DNA from: JAHBVL01 sp964461025
GTDB taxonomy: Bacteria; Chloroflexota; Chloroflexia; Thermomicrobiales; UBA6265
Reading direction: 5' to 3'
Length of the DNA: 64,000 bases
Assembly: GCA_964461025.1 (NCBI GenBank)
Contig: CAYWSE010000010.1
Location: forward strand, 6,203 to 70,202
Shown here: piece by piece, positions 63,947 through 64,000 of the stretch
Numbering within the stretch: the stretch's first letter is position 1
Layout of the letters: each line of letters opens with the position of its first letter
Notes under the pieces: model-generated
What the model was told of the DNA's origin: nothing
Database searches by the model: none
What the model saw: only the letters and a program-made list of their open reading frames with translations
Made by a program: the position numbers and the translations under genes

Positions 63947-64000
63947 TCACGCCCATTCGGGGAAGAAGCTCTTCCAGTTCTCGTAGATGATCTGGTCCTG
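63947..64000 (-). CDS. Amidohydrolase, C-terminal end only (partial)
   Basis: Only the last 17 codons and the stop lie in the window: QDQIIYENWKSFFPEWA. This is a typical end of an amidohydrolase-2 family TIM-barrel enzyme. A near-identical end occurs as a fragment at 62877-62958. The call rests on this short stretch. Confidence 0.55.
   Translation of the reverse strand, partial: QDQIIYENWKSFFPEWA

Overview
The window looks like a chromosomal segment of a high-GC, aerobic, heterotrophic member of the Chloroflexota, most likely the Thermomicrobia/Sphaerobacterales side. This is an inference from the overall gene style: many ABC importers with SBP_bac_5 and SBP_bac_1 binding proteins carrying RR-type export signals, YtcJ-like and other amidohydrolases, SARP/LuxR-like NB-ARC regulators, and a very Cys-rich exported protein with an RR-type N-terminus. 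No rRNA, tRNA, CRISPR array, prophage or intact transposase was seen.

Layout. 16-733: a HepT/MntA toxin-antitoxin pair. 894-8786: hydrolases and small enzymes (YtcJ-like amidohydrolase, beta-lactamase-fold hydrolase, GyrI-like protein, a PIN toxin with a partner, LLM flavin monooxygenase, DUF5808 protein, deacetylase-type amidohydrolase, HAD phosphatase). 9033-15140: a complete Dpp/Opp-type importer, with permeases and binding protein on the minus strand and two ATPases on the divergent plus strand. 15422-20032: a complete sugar ABC importer, followed by an exported cupin-like protein, a mannonate-dehydratase-type enolase and an SDR (to 23712). 23817-26718: pyruvate phosphate dikinase behind what looks like a leaderless leader peptide plus terminator. 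26985-29275: hypothetical genes, an orphan AbrB-type antitoxin and an AbrB/VapC pair. 29268-37476: SDR, DegT aminotransferase, a TIGR04076 protein, a second peptide importer without ATPases, a GntR/FCD regulator and an MFS permease. 37577-43284: a third, complete peptide importer operon. 43473-46531: a P-type ATPase and a GNAT acetyltransferase. 46834-49260: an NB-ARC/LuxR regulator. 49370-53434: a Zn/Mn-type ABC importer with a DtxR-like operator over its promoter and a winged-helix tail on one permease. 53795-60587: MFS permease, TIR-NB-ARC-TPR protein, giant Cys-rich exported protein. 60701-64000: acetamidase/formamidase, DUF3830 protein, a frameshifted Uma2 gene, a VapBC pair and the 3' end of an amidohydrolase that also has a decayed copy about 1 kb away.

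Taken together the region serves uptake and breakdown of peptides, amides and sugar acids, with three peptide importers, amidases/amidohydrolases and dehydrogenases mixed with toxin-antitoxin modules. Two non-gene signals stand out. One is a family of degenerate heptanucleotide arrays (seven arrays, six loci), nearly always abutting stop codons or running into the first codons of genes, including three of the four genes of the metal importer. The other is the putative transcription attenuator in front of ppdK. A strong hairpin also sits between the binding-protein gene and the first permease gene in all four nutrient importers.
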